Of a stretch of DNA of 64,000 nt, positions 1 to 8,665 are shown in pieces (within the stretch, counting starts at the first letter, position 1; the number at the start of each line of letters is the position of its first letter). The position numbers and the translations under genes were made by a program. The DNA lies in the NCBI RefSeq assembly GCF_039537585.1, contig NZ_BAABAU010000001.1, positions 62,001 to 126,000 on the forward strand, written 5' to 3'. The DNA comes from Frondihabitans peucedani (GTDB taxonomy: Bacteria; Actinomycetota; Actinomycetes; Actinomycetales; Microbacteriaceae). The notes under the pieces were generated by a model. The model had not been told where the DNA came from. It worked only from the letters and a program-made list of their open reading frames with translations, and did not search any database.

Positions 1-60
1 ATGCGAAGGTGAGAGCCCGGTCGTCTCGAAGTCGAGGACGGCGTAGCCGTTGTGCGTCAT
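1..60 (-). CDS. DEDD-family 3'-5' exonuclease (5' end only)
   Basis: The gene starts with ATG at 60 and runs leftwards off the window, so only 20 codons are visible. They contain VLDFETTGLSP, the Exo I motif (D-x-E) of DnaQ/epsilon-like DEDD exonucleases, which bind two metal ions and remove nucleotides from DNA 3' ends. A GGGGG ribosome-binding run lies five bases before the ATG. It is the last visible gene of a minus-strand series that begins with the giant helicase, 47 bases after the preceding gene, so co-transcription with the helicase is plausible. The rest of the protein (often with a BRCT or nuclease fusion in actinobacteria) is outside the window. Confidence 0.75.
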   Translation of the reverse strand, partial: MTHNGYAVLDFETTGLSPSH

Positions 61-107
61 GTGTTCCCCCTGGTGGTTCTAGCCCTCAACGCCGCTGTCG
101 GTTCTCT

Positions 108-1388
108 CTAGTTCTCCGGTGAGCCTTCGAGGTCGTCGGAGGGGACATCGACCTCTTTGGGCTGGCTCGATCTATCGCCCCGAGCCCGCTCAGCGACCTG
201 ATCCGCCATGTCAGCGGTGATCGTCCGAGCCCTCTTGAGTACCGAGCCTCCGAAGCGGCCTACCAATTCGATCCCGTCGGCGCCGTTCTCGATCGCGTCG
301 TCTTTCAGGTCTCCCGCAGCGTCACGCCATCGCTTGGCCGACAGCGACTCGCGGTCCGCTTCGATGCCGAGAACTTCGTGAAAGTCGCCGATACCCGTGG
401 CGACACGGTTACTCGTCTGGACGACCTCGCGTGGCTTGAAGGGATGGAAGAGGACCTTCGCGTTGGCGCTGCCCGCAGCAGCGTCCACCCGCTCCATCAG
501 GCGCCCGGTACTGCCCGCGATGACATCCAGACGCTTCTGCCGCGCGATCGTGAGGCCGCGGCGGTGCCGATCGAGCTCCTCTGGGCTGGAGGTGAGAACG
601 CGGTCGAGTTCGAGCACCGCCATGGCATCCTGCAGCTGGAAGCACCGAGCGAGTACGGCCAGCCACTCCTGGACAGTGGGTTCAACCGCCGCGATCGTCT
701 CGGCCATGTCGCCGACGCCGTGCTGACGTTCGACCTTCTCCACGATCGCATCCAGCTGACGAAGTGCGTAGGCCTGGGTCGACTTGAGTGCGGAGGACGA
801 CGACTGGACCTTCGACCAGGTGATGTCGGAGACCCATCCCACCTCGTGTCGTAGAGTCATCGCTTCGTCGATCTCGAGTTCGGCGCCGATCATGCCGGCG
901 ACGGCAGCATCCTTCTGCGCGCGAAGAACCTCGTCGACCTTGGCATCGATGACGGCGAGGTAGTCGGCGATGTCGTCCATCTGCTGTTGCATTGCCATCT
1001 GCGACATGATGCCTGCCGCGCCTGCGAGCATGGCTGGGTTGAGCGCCATCATGCCGCCACCCCTGGCAAACTCGAGGATGTGCTTCGTCTTGCCGTTGCT
1101 CATCAGGACGGCGCGCGACAAGCCAGGCTGAGAGCCCTTCATCGGTGGGAATCTATTCAGAGCCTTGGCTGATTCCTTCGTCAGCTTCACCCAGCGCCCC
1201 GAGCTCGCCGCGATTTCCGACCCGACCTTGAGCGCAGCGGCCCCGTTGCTCAGAGCCGACGTGACGCGAGTGAGGTCGAGCTCCTTCGAAGGAAGCCCCT
1301 GCGATGAGAGAAATCGCTCCACTGCTGCAGGCTCTCCGATGACAGCCAGGCCGTCGTTGTCTCTGATGAGCTCGATTTCGTCGTCCAT
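108..1388 (-). CDS. Conserved-type protein of unknown function with central hydrophobic and helical region
   Basis: The product is 426 residues from an ATG at 1388 that is preceded by GAGGGA at good spacing; an upstream in-frame ATG at 1400 lacks a ribosome-binding site. Residues about 111-135 form a Gly/Ala/Met-rich hydrophobic stretch (MMALNPAMLAGAAGI), followed at about 136-160 by a likely coiled coil (DDIADYLAVIDAKVDEVLRA). The tail is charged and low in complexity. I do not recognise a catalytic domain. It starts 21 bases after the stop of the giant helicase and precedes the exonuclease, so it is probably translated from the same transcript. A role as an accessory or membrane-interacting subunit of that cluster is only inference. 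Confidence 0.8.
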   Translation of the reverse strand: MDDEIELIRDNDGLAVIGEPAAVERFLSSQGLPSKELDLTRVTSALSNGAAALKVGSEIAASSGRWVKLTKESAKALNRFPPMKGSQPGLSRAVLMSNGKTKHILEFARGGGMMALNPAMLAGAAGIMSQMAMQQQMDDIADYLAVIDAKVDEVLRAQKDAAVAGMIGAELEIDEAMTLRHEVGWVSDITWSKVQSSSSALKSTQAYALRQLDAIVEKVERQHGVGDMAETIAAVEPTVQEWLAVLARCFQLQDAMAVLELDRVLTSSPEELDRHRRGLTIARQKRLDVIAGSTGRLMERVDAAAGSANAKVLFHPFKPREVVQTSNRVATGIGDFHEVLGIEADRESLSAKRWRDAAGDLKDDAIENGADGIELVGRFGGSVLKRARTITADMADQVAERARGDRSSQPKEVDVPSDDLEGSPEN

Positions 1389-1408
1389 TGGTTCCCTCAT
1401 CGTCTGAT

Positions 1409-4400
1409 TCACTTTTCGCGTTCGTCGAGGAAATCGACGAACGCCTTCTTCTGGGGCACGTGGACGAACCACTGCGAGTCGTAGCTGAGCTCGCCCGCAA
1501 CCTCGAGCGCGCTGCCCAACCGCTGCAGGCAACGTGAGTAGAAGCCCGCCTTGTGCGCCTCGAGGTAACCCAGCTTGGTCGATCCGTTGTACACGGCGAC
1601 TGTCGCAGTGTCAGCACCCTCGATCGGCTCGTCGACGAGGAAAAAGCGGTCCTCAGCGACGTCCTTCCGCCGCTCCCAGCTCAGGAAGAGGTCGGCGCCG
1701 GTGGTAGCCAGTCGTGCTGTGGGGGCATCGAGCAGGGCTGTGGCTGTCGACGGGTCGAACTCCTCGGTCAGCGTCGCGGCGGCGGCTAGGCGGGCGGAAG
1801 GAAGAGGTGCCGGCGACGACACGTCGTCGTTCGTCGGGCGAGATCCTGTGCCCGCGACGATGAGGTCGCCGGTGCCACGCGCCACCCGTCCACGGCCCTC
1901 TGCGAAACGCAGAGCCTCGACGAGACGTCCTCGGATGGCTGTTGTGAGACGTACGCCGCCGAAGACACCCAGGGTCGCCCGCAGGAGCTCCTCCTCGGGC
2001 ATGCCAGCAGCTCGCCGAACGAGGTCGGCCATGGCGTTGGCGAGTTCACGGTTGCTGATCGTCTCGAGGGCACGCGACGACCCATCGCGAACGGGGCGGA
2101 ATCCGGTCCACTCTTCGGGGTCCAAGTCGGTCGGCCAGACGAAGTTCTCATCCGATGTCCGCTCGAGGTGGTTGGGAAGGCATTCGAGAACGGTCAGAAT
2201 CCGCGGGCCACTCACCTTGTTGAGGCCGAAGGCAGACGCGACGAGCTTGGCTAGACGGACCGACTGCACGGGGCCCTCGGCGTCGACGATCTCCAGCACG
2301 ATCTCCTGGATGGCTGCGAGGTTGGCCCGCCTACGCCAGTCATCGAGCACTTCGATGCTGCCGGCCACACGTGGACGCCAGGGAGTGAACGGCGTCATAT
2401 CCGGGTCGGCCGAGGCAGGTACGTCGACGACTGGCCTGTCCATCGTAAGAGCAGCGGCTCGTGCGCTGACCGGTTCGTACTCCCGCATGGCGGTCACGGA
2501 CGATTCGACGTCGTCGGTCGTCTCACCTGTGAGCGCAGGCGTGGAGGCACGTGGCACCACGCGAGGTGGCGTGGGCGGTGGCGGGGTGAGGGACGGCGCG
2601 ACACCGATCGAACCGGCTACCGGTGCGAGTGTGGTCTCCGTCGGAAGCAGGCGGACAGACGTGGCGGGCGTCACTTCTGCAGGCTGATTCGAACGAGAGC
2701 CGTCTGTGGCGGTCGCGACGGCCTCAGCCTCCGCGGCCGCTGCCTCCTCGACTCGGCGAACGGCATCCTTCGTCGTGGCCTCGAGCCGCTCCACGACGGC
2801 CGCGCTGTCATCCAGCCACTCGGGCAGCCAGACGCGCTCGACGGCCGGCCAGTGCATGAGTCCCTCAAGCACCTCGATCGGCAGGGCGTCTCGGTCGGCC
2901 ACCGTTCGCCGCTGCGACCAGGCGACGCCGTCGAGCAGGATCGCGAGCACCGGCTCGTCGGGGTCGTCCGCGGTCGCGACGACCAGATCGACCTTGAAGT
3001 CGGACAGCCCGACGTCGGTCTGCACACTGAGCCCGCGCTCGCGAAGTGCCGCGGCGATCTCGTCGCGGTGGCGGTCGGTGACAAGCGGACCGCTGCGAGC
3101 ACGGAGAGTCTGCTGTGGTCCTTTCTGAGCCAGCTCGAGGTAGGCACGCAGGTCTTTGATGCCGCGCGAGGTGGTCTCGTCGGCACGGAGATCCTGCGGG
3201 TCGAAGCTCGAGAACATGATGACCTGACGGCGTGCCCGGGTGATCGCCACGTTAAGTCGTCGCTCGCCGCCGTAGTTGGTCAGCGGTCCGAAGTTGAGGG
3301 GTAAGACTCCGCGGTCGTTTTTGCTGAAGGCCGTTGAGAACAGAATCGTGTCGCGTTCATCGCCCTGGACGTTCTCGAGGTTCTTGACGAACAGGCCGTC
3401 CTTCGCCTCAAGGGCCTCGGCGATCCGCTCGTCACCCGAGTCGCGGAGCAGAGCCTCGATCAGCGTTCGCTGCTGGGCGTTGAACGTGATCACGCCGACG
3501 GAAGGTGTCGCATCCGTCGACGCGTCGAACCGTTGCTGCACCTCGGCGACGATCGCCTCCGCCTCGACGGGGTTGGTCCGGAGCTCCTTCGTCGAGCCGC
3601 TCCGGAGAAACTGCCCGTTCACTCGCACGAGCGAGATACCGTGACCGTCGATGCCGGCGTCGACCTGCCCGTGAGCCGGAGCCGGGAACGAGGTGAGCTG
3701 CTCGTCGTAGTAGTAGCGGTTGCTGAACGCGATGAGCGATTCGTCCTGGCTGCGGTAGTGCCAGCTCAAGAACTGGCGCTCGACCCGGGCCTGGACGCAT
3801 TCCGCGAGGATCGACTCCTCGTCTTGCAGGAGGAAGTCGTTGGACTCGACGCTCTCGTCGTCGTCATCACCAGCCGAGGGCTCCGCGAAGGAGGTCGGTG
3901 GCATCTGCTTGCTGTCGCCGACCACGACGATCGAGTTCGCTCGTCCCATGGCGCCGATCGCATCCGCGACCCGCACCTGCGACGCTTCGTCGAAGACGAC
4001 GATGTCGAAGAGGTCGCCCTGGGCCGGGAAGAAGCGAGCCACTGAATCGGGGGAGACCAGGATGCACGGGGTCGCCTGCACGATCAGGTCGAGGTATTTG
4101 ATCATCAGATCGCGCACCGAGAGCCCGCCTCGCTGGCGATCCAGCTGCTTCTGCAGCTCGCCTACTCGGCCACCGCTCGTCTTCGGGTCGAAGGTCCGGC
4201 GACCGACTACGAGGTGCGGCGCGACAGTGGTCTGCAGCGAGCGGAGAGCGCGTGCCGTCTCGGTGTAGCGCCCGATCTGCGTGTTGTGGCGCACGGGATC
4301 GAATGTGGAGAGTCCCGTCACGGCGAGGCGTTCGTCCTGTGCGGACTCGGCGTAGCCGCGTTCGAAGGCGCTTGTCGCGAAGTCCGCTGGGATGTCGCCG

Positions 4401-4471
4401 GTGAGAAGCGCCTCGTAGGCAGCGGTCAGACCTGCAGTTCGCAGTGGTGCCAGTACGCGACGCCAGGCCAC
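1409..4471 (-). CDS. C-terminal part of DUF4011-type SF1 helicase-nuclease, after an in-frame TAG
   Basis: This open frame continues in exactly the same phase as the gene at 4472-8569, separated only by TAG at 4472-4474. Its first codon, GTG, immediately follows the stop and has no good ribosome-binding site. It carries the second half of the helicase: Walker B DEAS (about 161-164), GDSKQMPP (about 185-192), and an AAA_12-like block with NVQGDERDTILFS and RRLNVAITRARR. A restriction-endonuclease-like segment (GLSDFKVDLVVA then AILLDG, about 480-515) and a DUF3320-like region follow. If no readthrough or reinitiation occurs, this part is not made. Homologues are normally single proteins of about 2,000 residues or more. 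Confidence 0.8.
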   Translation of the reverse strand: MAWRRVLAPLRTAGLTAAYEALLTGDIPADFATSAFERGYAESAQDERLAVTGLSTFDPVRHNTQIGRYTETARALRSLQTTVAPHLVVGRRTFDPKTSGGRVGELQKQLDRQRGGLSVRDLMIKYLDLIVQATPCILVSPDSVARFFPAQGDLFDIVVFDEASQVRVADAIGAMGRANSIVVVGDSKQMPPTSFAEPSAGDDDDESVESNDFLLQDEESILAECVQARVERQFLSWHYRSQDESLIAFSNRYYYDEQLTSFPAPAHGQVDAGIDGHGISLVRVNGQFLRSGSTKELRTNPVEAEAIVAEVQQRFDASTDATPSVGVITFNAQQRTLIEALLRDSGDERIAEALEAKDGLFVKNLENVQGDERDTILFSTAFSKNDRGVLPLNFGPLTNYGGERRLNVAITRARRQVIMFSSFDPQDLRADETTSRGIKDLRAYLELAQKGPQQTLRARSGPLVTDRHRDEIAAALRERGLSVQTDVGLSDFKVDLVVATADDPDEPVLAILLDGVAWSQRRTVADRDALPIEVLEGLMHWPAVERVWLPEWLDDSAAVVERLEATTKDAVRRVEEAAAAEAEAVATATDGSRSNQPAEVTPATSVRLLPTETTLAPVAGSIGVAPSLTPPPPTPPRVVPRASTPALTGETTDDVESSVTAMREYEPVSARAAALTMDRPVVDVPASADPDMTPFTPWRPRVAGSIEVLDDWRRRANLAAIQEIVLEIVDAEGPVQSVRLAKLVASAFGLNKVSGPRILTVLECLPNHLERTSDENFVWPTDLDPEEWTGFRPVRDGSSRALETISNRELANAMADLVRRAAGMPEEELLRATLGVFGGVRLTTAIRGRLVEALRFAEGRGRVARGTGDLIVAGTGSRPTNDDVSSPAPLPSARLAAAATLTEEFDPSTATALLDAPTARLATTGADLFLSWERRKDVAEDRFFLVDEPIEGADTATVAVYNGSTKLGYLEAHKAGFYSRCLQRLGSALEVAGELSYDSQWFVHVPQKKAFVDFLDEREK

Positions 4472-7400
4472 CTAGTGCGACAGTGCGACACCTCGGGTCG
4501 TGGACGTGTCGCGGCCGGGCCGCGAGTCATTCCAGGCGTCGAGAAGCCGTCGGTCGCCTCGCCAGGCGTCCCATCCAGCAGTTGTCGTGCCGGGCGAATG
4601 CAGCAGATCGTCGAGAGCGTTCGCAAACCGGTCGATCTTCGTACCGACCGTCGCGTCGACGCCGCGTGAGGTCGTGACGAAACGCTCGAGGGTGTTCCGG
4701 AACGGTACCTCCGACACATCGGTGGTCGTGGACACCTCCGTGACTTTGTTCACCCACTCGTTCCAGTCGAGGACGTCCAGGACGGCGTGGCGCTGCTCCG
4801 CGACGAAGGGATTCCAGTCGGAGTTCGTGCTGACGCCTGGCAGGGCGTTGGCCCTGGTGTAGAGGTCGATAGCGGCATTCTGGAACGCGACGAGGCGCTC
4901 GGCCAGAGGGACAAGAGACCCCACCTCGATCGTCACGCCGGGACGAACGACCGGACCGAGGCTGTCGACGATCGCCTGCTGACGCTTCTTGCGCCCGAAG
5001 AAGCCGGACTCGGCTGCCTCGGTGGACGCCTGCAGGATGCCAATGAGGTCTTGGTAGAGGGCCTCCGGCGAGACGACCGAGAGAACATCAGCGAAGGCGG
5101 GTTCGATGCCGTCGAGGTCAGCGCGGAGAGCGGCAACGTCGGCGACCACGTTCGCACCTCGGAGACCCTCGAGAATCGACGGCTGGACACGCGGCCTGAC
5201 CGCCACGCGGGAGAGAGTCGACAACTGATCCGGCGCCGACGCCTCGAAGAGCGCTGCGCCGAGTTCCTCTGTCAGGTCGAGAGCGCCGAAGGCCTCGTCG
5301 AACTCGTGGATCCTGCGCTGGACTTCGTCCTCGTCGAGCGACTGGTCTTCGGAGACGTCGATGAAAGCCCAAGCGTGGTGCGCGGTCGGGCGGGCGCGCA
5401 GGGCACTGTCGGGGACATCGCGAAGCAGATGGCGAATCGATTGGAGTCGTTCACGGGAGACGGATCCGGCCCAGTCCACAGGAATCGGAAGTGCATGATC
5501 GGCGACGGCCGTGGCGAGAGCAGAGTTGTGCGCGGCATAGAAGCCCTGGCCGGCCTCGTTCGGCTCGTGCAGGCTTCGCGCGTAGCGGTCGAGCGCGCGC
5601 CGGGCCGTGTCGAGATCGTTGGAGGTGGTCAAGAGACCGTCTTCGTCGATCGTCGTCTGCGCTGCGAGCGCTTTCTTCAGGTGCGAGCGGATCTCATTCG
5701 GACGACTGCCGCGATCGTGGAGGTCGAGGGTGAAGGGGCCCAGCCCGACCGCGGCCAGACGGGACTGGACGACCTGGAGAGCCGCCTTCTTCTCCGCCAC
5801 GAAGAGAACTCTCTTCCCGTCGGCGATCGACTTGGCGAGCAGGTTCGTGATGGTCTGCGACTTGCCGGTGCCCGGAGGGCCTTCGAGGACGAAGGTCCGG
5901 CCGGCCGTCGCAGCCGCGACCGCTTGCAGCTGAGACGAATCCGCCGAGATCGGAAGTCTCGTCAGAAGCTCGTCGAGGTCGACGTCCTTCTCGACATCCG
6001 CGGTGAGCGCGGCGGTGTCGACGAACGCCTCCTGCGGCTGCTCGATGAGGTGGCGCACGAGCGGGTTGGCGGCGAGAGCTTCCCAGTTCTCGTCGAGGTC
6101 TTTCCAGAGGCGGAACTTGGCGAACTGCAGAATCGCGACGTCGACCGTCGCTTCGACACGAGCCGGGATACCGGAGGCGAGGATCGCCTCACGTGTCGCC
6201 TGGAATGCAGCGTCGAGGTCGATGCCGGATCCGTCGAGTGCCGGATCGGCCAGACCTGGAATGGTGACGTTGAACTCGAGTCGCAGCTTTTCGAGGAGGC
6301 AGAAGTTCGGTGTCGACATCCCTGATTCGTCGAGCGTCAGGTGGTAATGGCCGCCCTTGGTCTGAGCACGGAGGTTCACCGGGACGAGGATGAGCGGTGA
6401 ACGGATCTCGCGGTCCTTCAGCGTCCACACCAAGGATCCGAGAGCGACGTAGAGGTTGTTCGCGCCCGACTCTTCGACGATGGTCTTCGCTTTGTAGGCC
6501 AGCGCGCGAAACTTCCGGAGGTACGCGTCGGCGGTCACGTCAGTGAATGCCTGATGCTTCGTCAGGAGCGCCAGCCGATCCTCTTCGGACAGCTGGGCCC
6601 CGGTGCGGATTCCCTGACTCTTGGCGACCGCGCTGATCTGATCGGAGGGCAGGAGCGCGATCCGGTCACTGGCGCTGAGGTAGTCCTCGAGTTGGCCGAG
6701 GCCTTCATCGGGAACGGCGAGAGGAAGCCGGGCGCTCGGGGGGAAGTTGATGAGACGGTTCCGCAGGCTCAGGTCGAGGAGGCTGTTCTTCCACTTCTCT
6801 ACGCGGGCGGGGGCCGCAGGTCGTGACGGCTGGTCTTGGGGAGTGGCGACGGGAGGCACGTACTTCGGCGCCTCGACCTTCGGAGCGCTATACGAGGTGA
6901 ACGTGATGCTGCCGTCGGCGGCGATCGACTTGGCCGGGAGCGGCAGGATCTGGCTCGTCCGAGCACGAAGAATGTCGGTGATGCCGCGGACATCCGTGAC
7001 AGCCGTGTTCAAGGCTGTGGCTCGTCCGGTCTTGTGAATCGCCGAGATGAAACTCGTCTCGTGGTCGATCGTCAGCATCGTCGTCTCGACGACCCCGATA
7101 CTGCCGAGCCCGATCAGGTTCATGATCTGGGCGATGAGCTGAGCGTCCGTGGCGGCAGGCTGGGGGAGCAGACCTTCCGTTCGCCAGTAACCGAGGAAAG
7201 CATGGCCCGTCACGACGAACAGGAGGGGCCGAATGCCGACTCGTTCGAGCGCCGCGGCGAGGACGACGGTGGTGTCCAGGCAGGTGCCGAGACGCCCGTC
7301 GAGCACCTCCGACGCTGTTCGGATCTTCTGGCCGTCGTCCGTCCAGCTCGCCGGGGGAAGGGCGTAGCGGATACTGCGATTGCGCATTGCGGTCATGACC

Positions 7401-8569
7401 GCGTCGACGACGACGTCCACCTCTCTACCATCGGTGCCGTCGGTGTACACATCGTGAAACGAGCCGGAGCCCGTGGCGCGTTCGAGAGCGTTCGACGCCT
7501 CCTCGGTGAGAGATTCGAGCGCGGGATCGTTGGGTTTCACGAAGGCGGCGAGGAGTTCCATGCCGGCTTCAAGCGGGGCAGCCAACCATTGCGTGGAGGC
7601 GAGGACCCTGACCGGCGCCACCCGGCGCGCGATGACGTCACCCGCGAAGAGGAGGGTCGCGATGACCGAACCCGGCCGAGCTTCTTCGATCTCGGACATG
7701 GCTTTCGGATCGAGGAGGAAGTCGACCTGGGGGACGGTGAGGTCTTCACCTTCGACCAGATCGACGAAGAACTCTTTCGGCTCGCCGAGCGGACCGTCGA
7801 CCGTGTCGATCCCGATGGTGAGTTGGGCACCCTCGAGAGAGGGCCCGTCCATGTGGACGACGAGACGACTCACGACCGGGAGCCGATTGTGCGCCATGGC
7901 GTAGCTGACGACGGGTACCGCCGAGATCTCGATCGAGGCGAGGCTCGTCTCGGGGACCGCCGAAGGCTCGGGAGCGCTTGACTGCTGGTGAGGTTCGTCG
8001 ACGCGGATCAGCCGCTCCGGCGTCCCATGATCGACGGATACGACAGCCGCCTCAGCGGGGGCGGACACTGTGTGTCCAGGCGTCGTAGTCGGGGTCGGCG
8101 ATTCCGCGGGCTCAACCGCCTGCGTCGGCCCGGCCATTGCGGCCTGGAGTTCCCGGCGAAGCTGCGTGAGGTCGTCGCTTTGGGCGGCCCCCATGAGGGC
8201 AAGCAGGCGTTGCGCCGTGTCGACAGCCCGATACGCGTCTTCGTCGGTGAAGACCATGTTGTGGGCCCAGTTGTTCCGGACCTCTTGAAGCTCCTGCACG
8301 TAACGACCGCCCGACCGTCCGAGCTGGGCATCGAAGGGCTGTCCGATATTGCCGAAACGTGCGAGAAGGGTGCGAAGCATGACGTGAAGGTCGTTGCTCT
8401 CGTATTTCTTGCCGTATTTGCCGTTGACCTCGTCGAGCTTGCGGAGGAGCTCGGTCCAAGACATCCCGCCGTTGATGCGCGGACGGAGAGTCGTCTCGAT
8501 GATCGGCTCGAGCCCCTGGGCCAGCAGAGTCAGGGCACGAGAGACGTAGTCGTTGTTCGTGAGCTTCAT
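4472..8569 (-). CDS. N-terminal part of giant HEPN - transglutaminase-like - DUF4011 SF1 helicase, stopped by TAG
   Basis: ATG at 8569 follows a strong GGGGGAG site; 1,365 residues are read before TAG. Domains in order: a Swt1-like HEPN domain (about 1-145) with the RNase-type R-x4-H motif RNNWAH at 98-103; a Pro/Ser linker; a transglutaminase-like segment with GTCLD (Cys430) and GHAFLGYW (His456); DUF4011, opening with WKNSLLDLSLRNRLINF at about 593; and an AAA_11 helicase block with Walker A GPPGTGKS at 897-904. Walker B lies only in the following open frame, so this piece alone lacks a complete ATPase. Known relatives sit in defence islands; the combination of RNase-like, protease-like, helicase and nuclease modules suggests anti-phage function, which is inference. 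Confidence 0.85.
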   Translation of the reverse strand: MKLTNNDYVSRALTLLAQGLEPIIETTLRPRINGGMSWTELLRKLDEVNGKYGKKYESNDLHVMLRTLLARFGNIGQPFDAQLGRSGGRYVQELQEVRNNWAHNMVFTDEDAYRAVDTAQRLLALMGAAQSDDLTQLRRELQAAMAGPTQAVEPAESPTPTTTPGHTVSAPAEAAVVSVDHGTPERLIRVDEPHQQSSAPEPSAVPETSLASIEISAVPVVSYAMAHNRLPVVSRLVVHMDGPSLEGAQLTIGIDTVDGPLGEPKEFFVDLVEGEDLTVPQVDFLLDPKAMSEIEEARPGSVIATLLFAGDVIARRVAPVRVLASTQWLAAPLEAGMELLAAFVKPNDPALESLTEEASNALERATGSGSFHDVYTDGTDGREVDVVVDAVMTAMRNRSIRYALPPASWTDDGQKIRTASEVLDGRLGTCLDTTVVLAAALERVGIRPLLFVVTGHAFLGYWRTEGLLPQPAATDAQLIAQIMNLIGLGSIGVVETTMLTIDHETSFISAIHKTGRATALNTAVTDVRGITDILRARTSQILPLPAKSIAADGSITFTSYSAPKVEAPKYVPPVATPQDQPSRPAAPARVEKWKNSLLDLSLRNRLINFPPSARLPLAVPDEGLGQLEDYLSASDRIALLPSDQISAVAKSQGIRTGAQLSEEDRLALLTKHQAFTDVTADAYLRKFRALAYKAKTIVEESGANNLYVALGSLVWTLKDREIRSPLILVPVNLRAQTKGGHYHLTLDESGMSTPNFCLLEKLRLEFNVTIPGLADPALDGSGIDLDAAFQATREAILASGIPARVEATVDVAILQFAKFRLWKDLDENWEALAANPLVRHLIEQPQEAFVDTAALTADVEKDVDLDELLTRLPISADSSQLQAVAAATAGRTFVLEGPPGTGKSQTITNLLAKSIADGKRVLFVAEKKAALQVVQSRLAAVGLGPFTLDLHDRGSRPNEIRSHLKKALAAQTTIDEDGLLTTSNDLDTARRALDRYARSLHEPNEAGQGFYAAHNSALATAVADHALPIPVDWAGSVSRERLQSIRHLLRDVPDSALRARPTAHHAWAFIDVSEDQSLDEDEVQRRIHEFDEAFGALDLTEELGAALFEASAPDQLSTLSRVAVRPRVQPSILEGLRGANVVADVAALRADLDGIEPAFADVLSVVSPEALYQDLIGILQASTEAAESGFFGRKKRQQAIVDSLGPVVRPGVTIEVGSLVPLAERLVAFQNAAIDLYTRANALPGVSTNSDWNPFVAEQRHAVLDVLDWNEWVNKVTEVSTTTDVSEVPFRNTLERFVTTSRGVDATVGTKIDRFANALDDLLHSPGTTTAGWDAWRGDRRLLDAWNDSRPGRDTSTTRGVALSH

Positions 8570-8579
8570 TCTTTTCTCC

Positions 8580-8608
8580 CCCGGGGAGCGTCGGATTCGC
8601 TCCTCGGG
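8580..8608 (-). promoter_or_regulatory. Hairpin overlapping the helicase ribosome-binding region
   Basis: CCCGGGGAGCG (8580-8590) and CGCTCCTCGGG (8598-8608) pair over 10 of 11 positions with a 7-base loop. On the minus strand the 3' arm runs into the GGGGGAG ribosome-binding site of the helicase. It could be a weak terminator after the upstream gene or a structure that lowers helicase translation. There is no clear U-tract, so a terminator is less likely. Confidence 0.4.
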
Positions 8609-8665
8609 TCAATCGTGTCATGAGCGACCGTCATCCCAGCGACGATCGCGACGGTGGAGTGCGGG

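Noticed and set aside
4475..4490. Tandem 8-base repeat GTGCGACA next to the TAG, thought to be a frameshift that made the stop
   Set aside because: The reading frame is the same before and after the repeat, so an 8-base change would have shifted the downstream half out of phase; a point nonsense change fits better.
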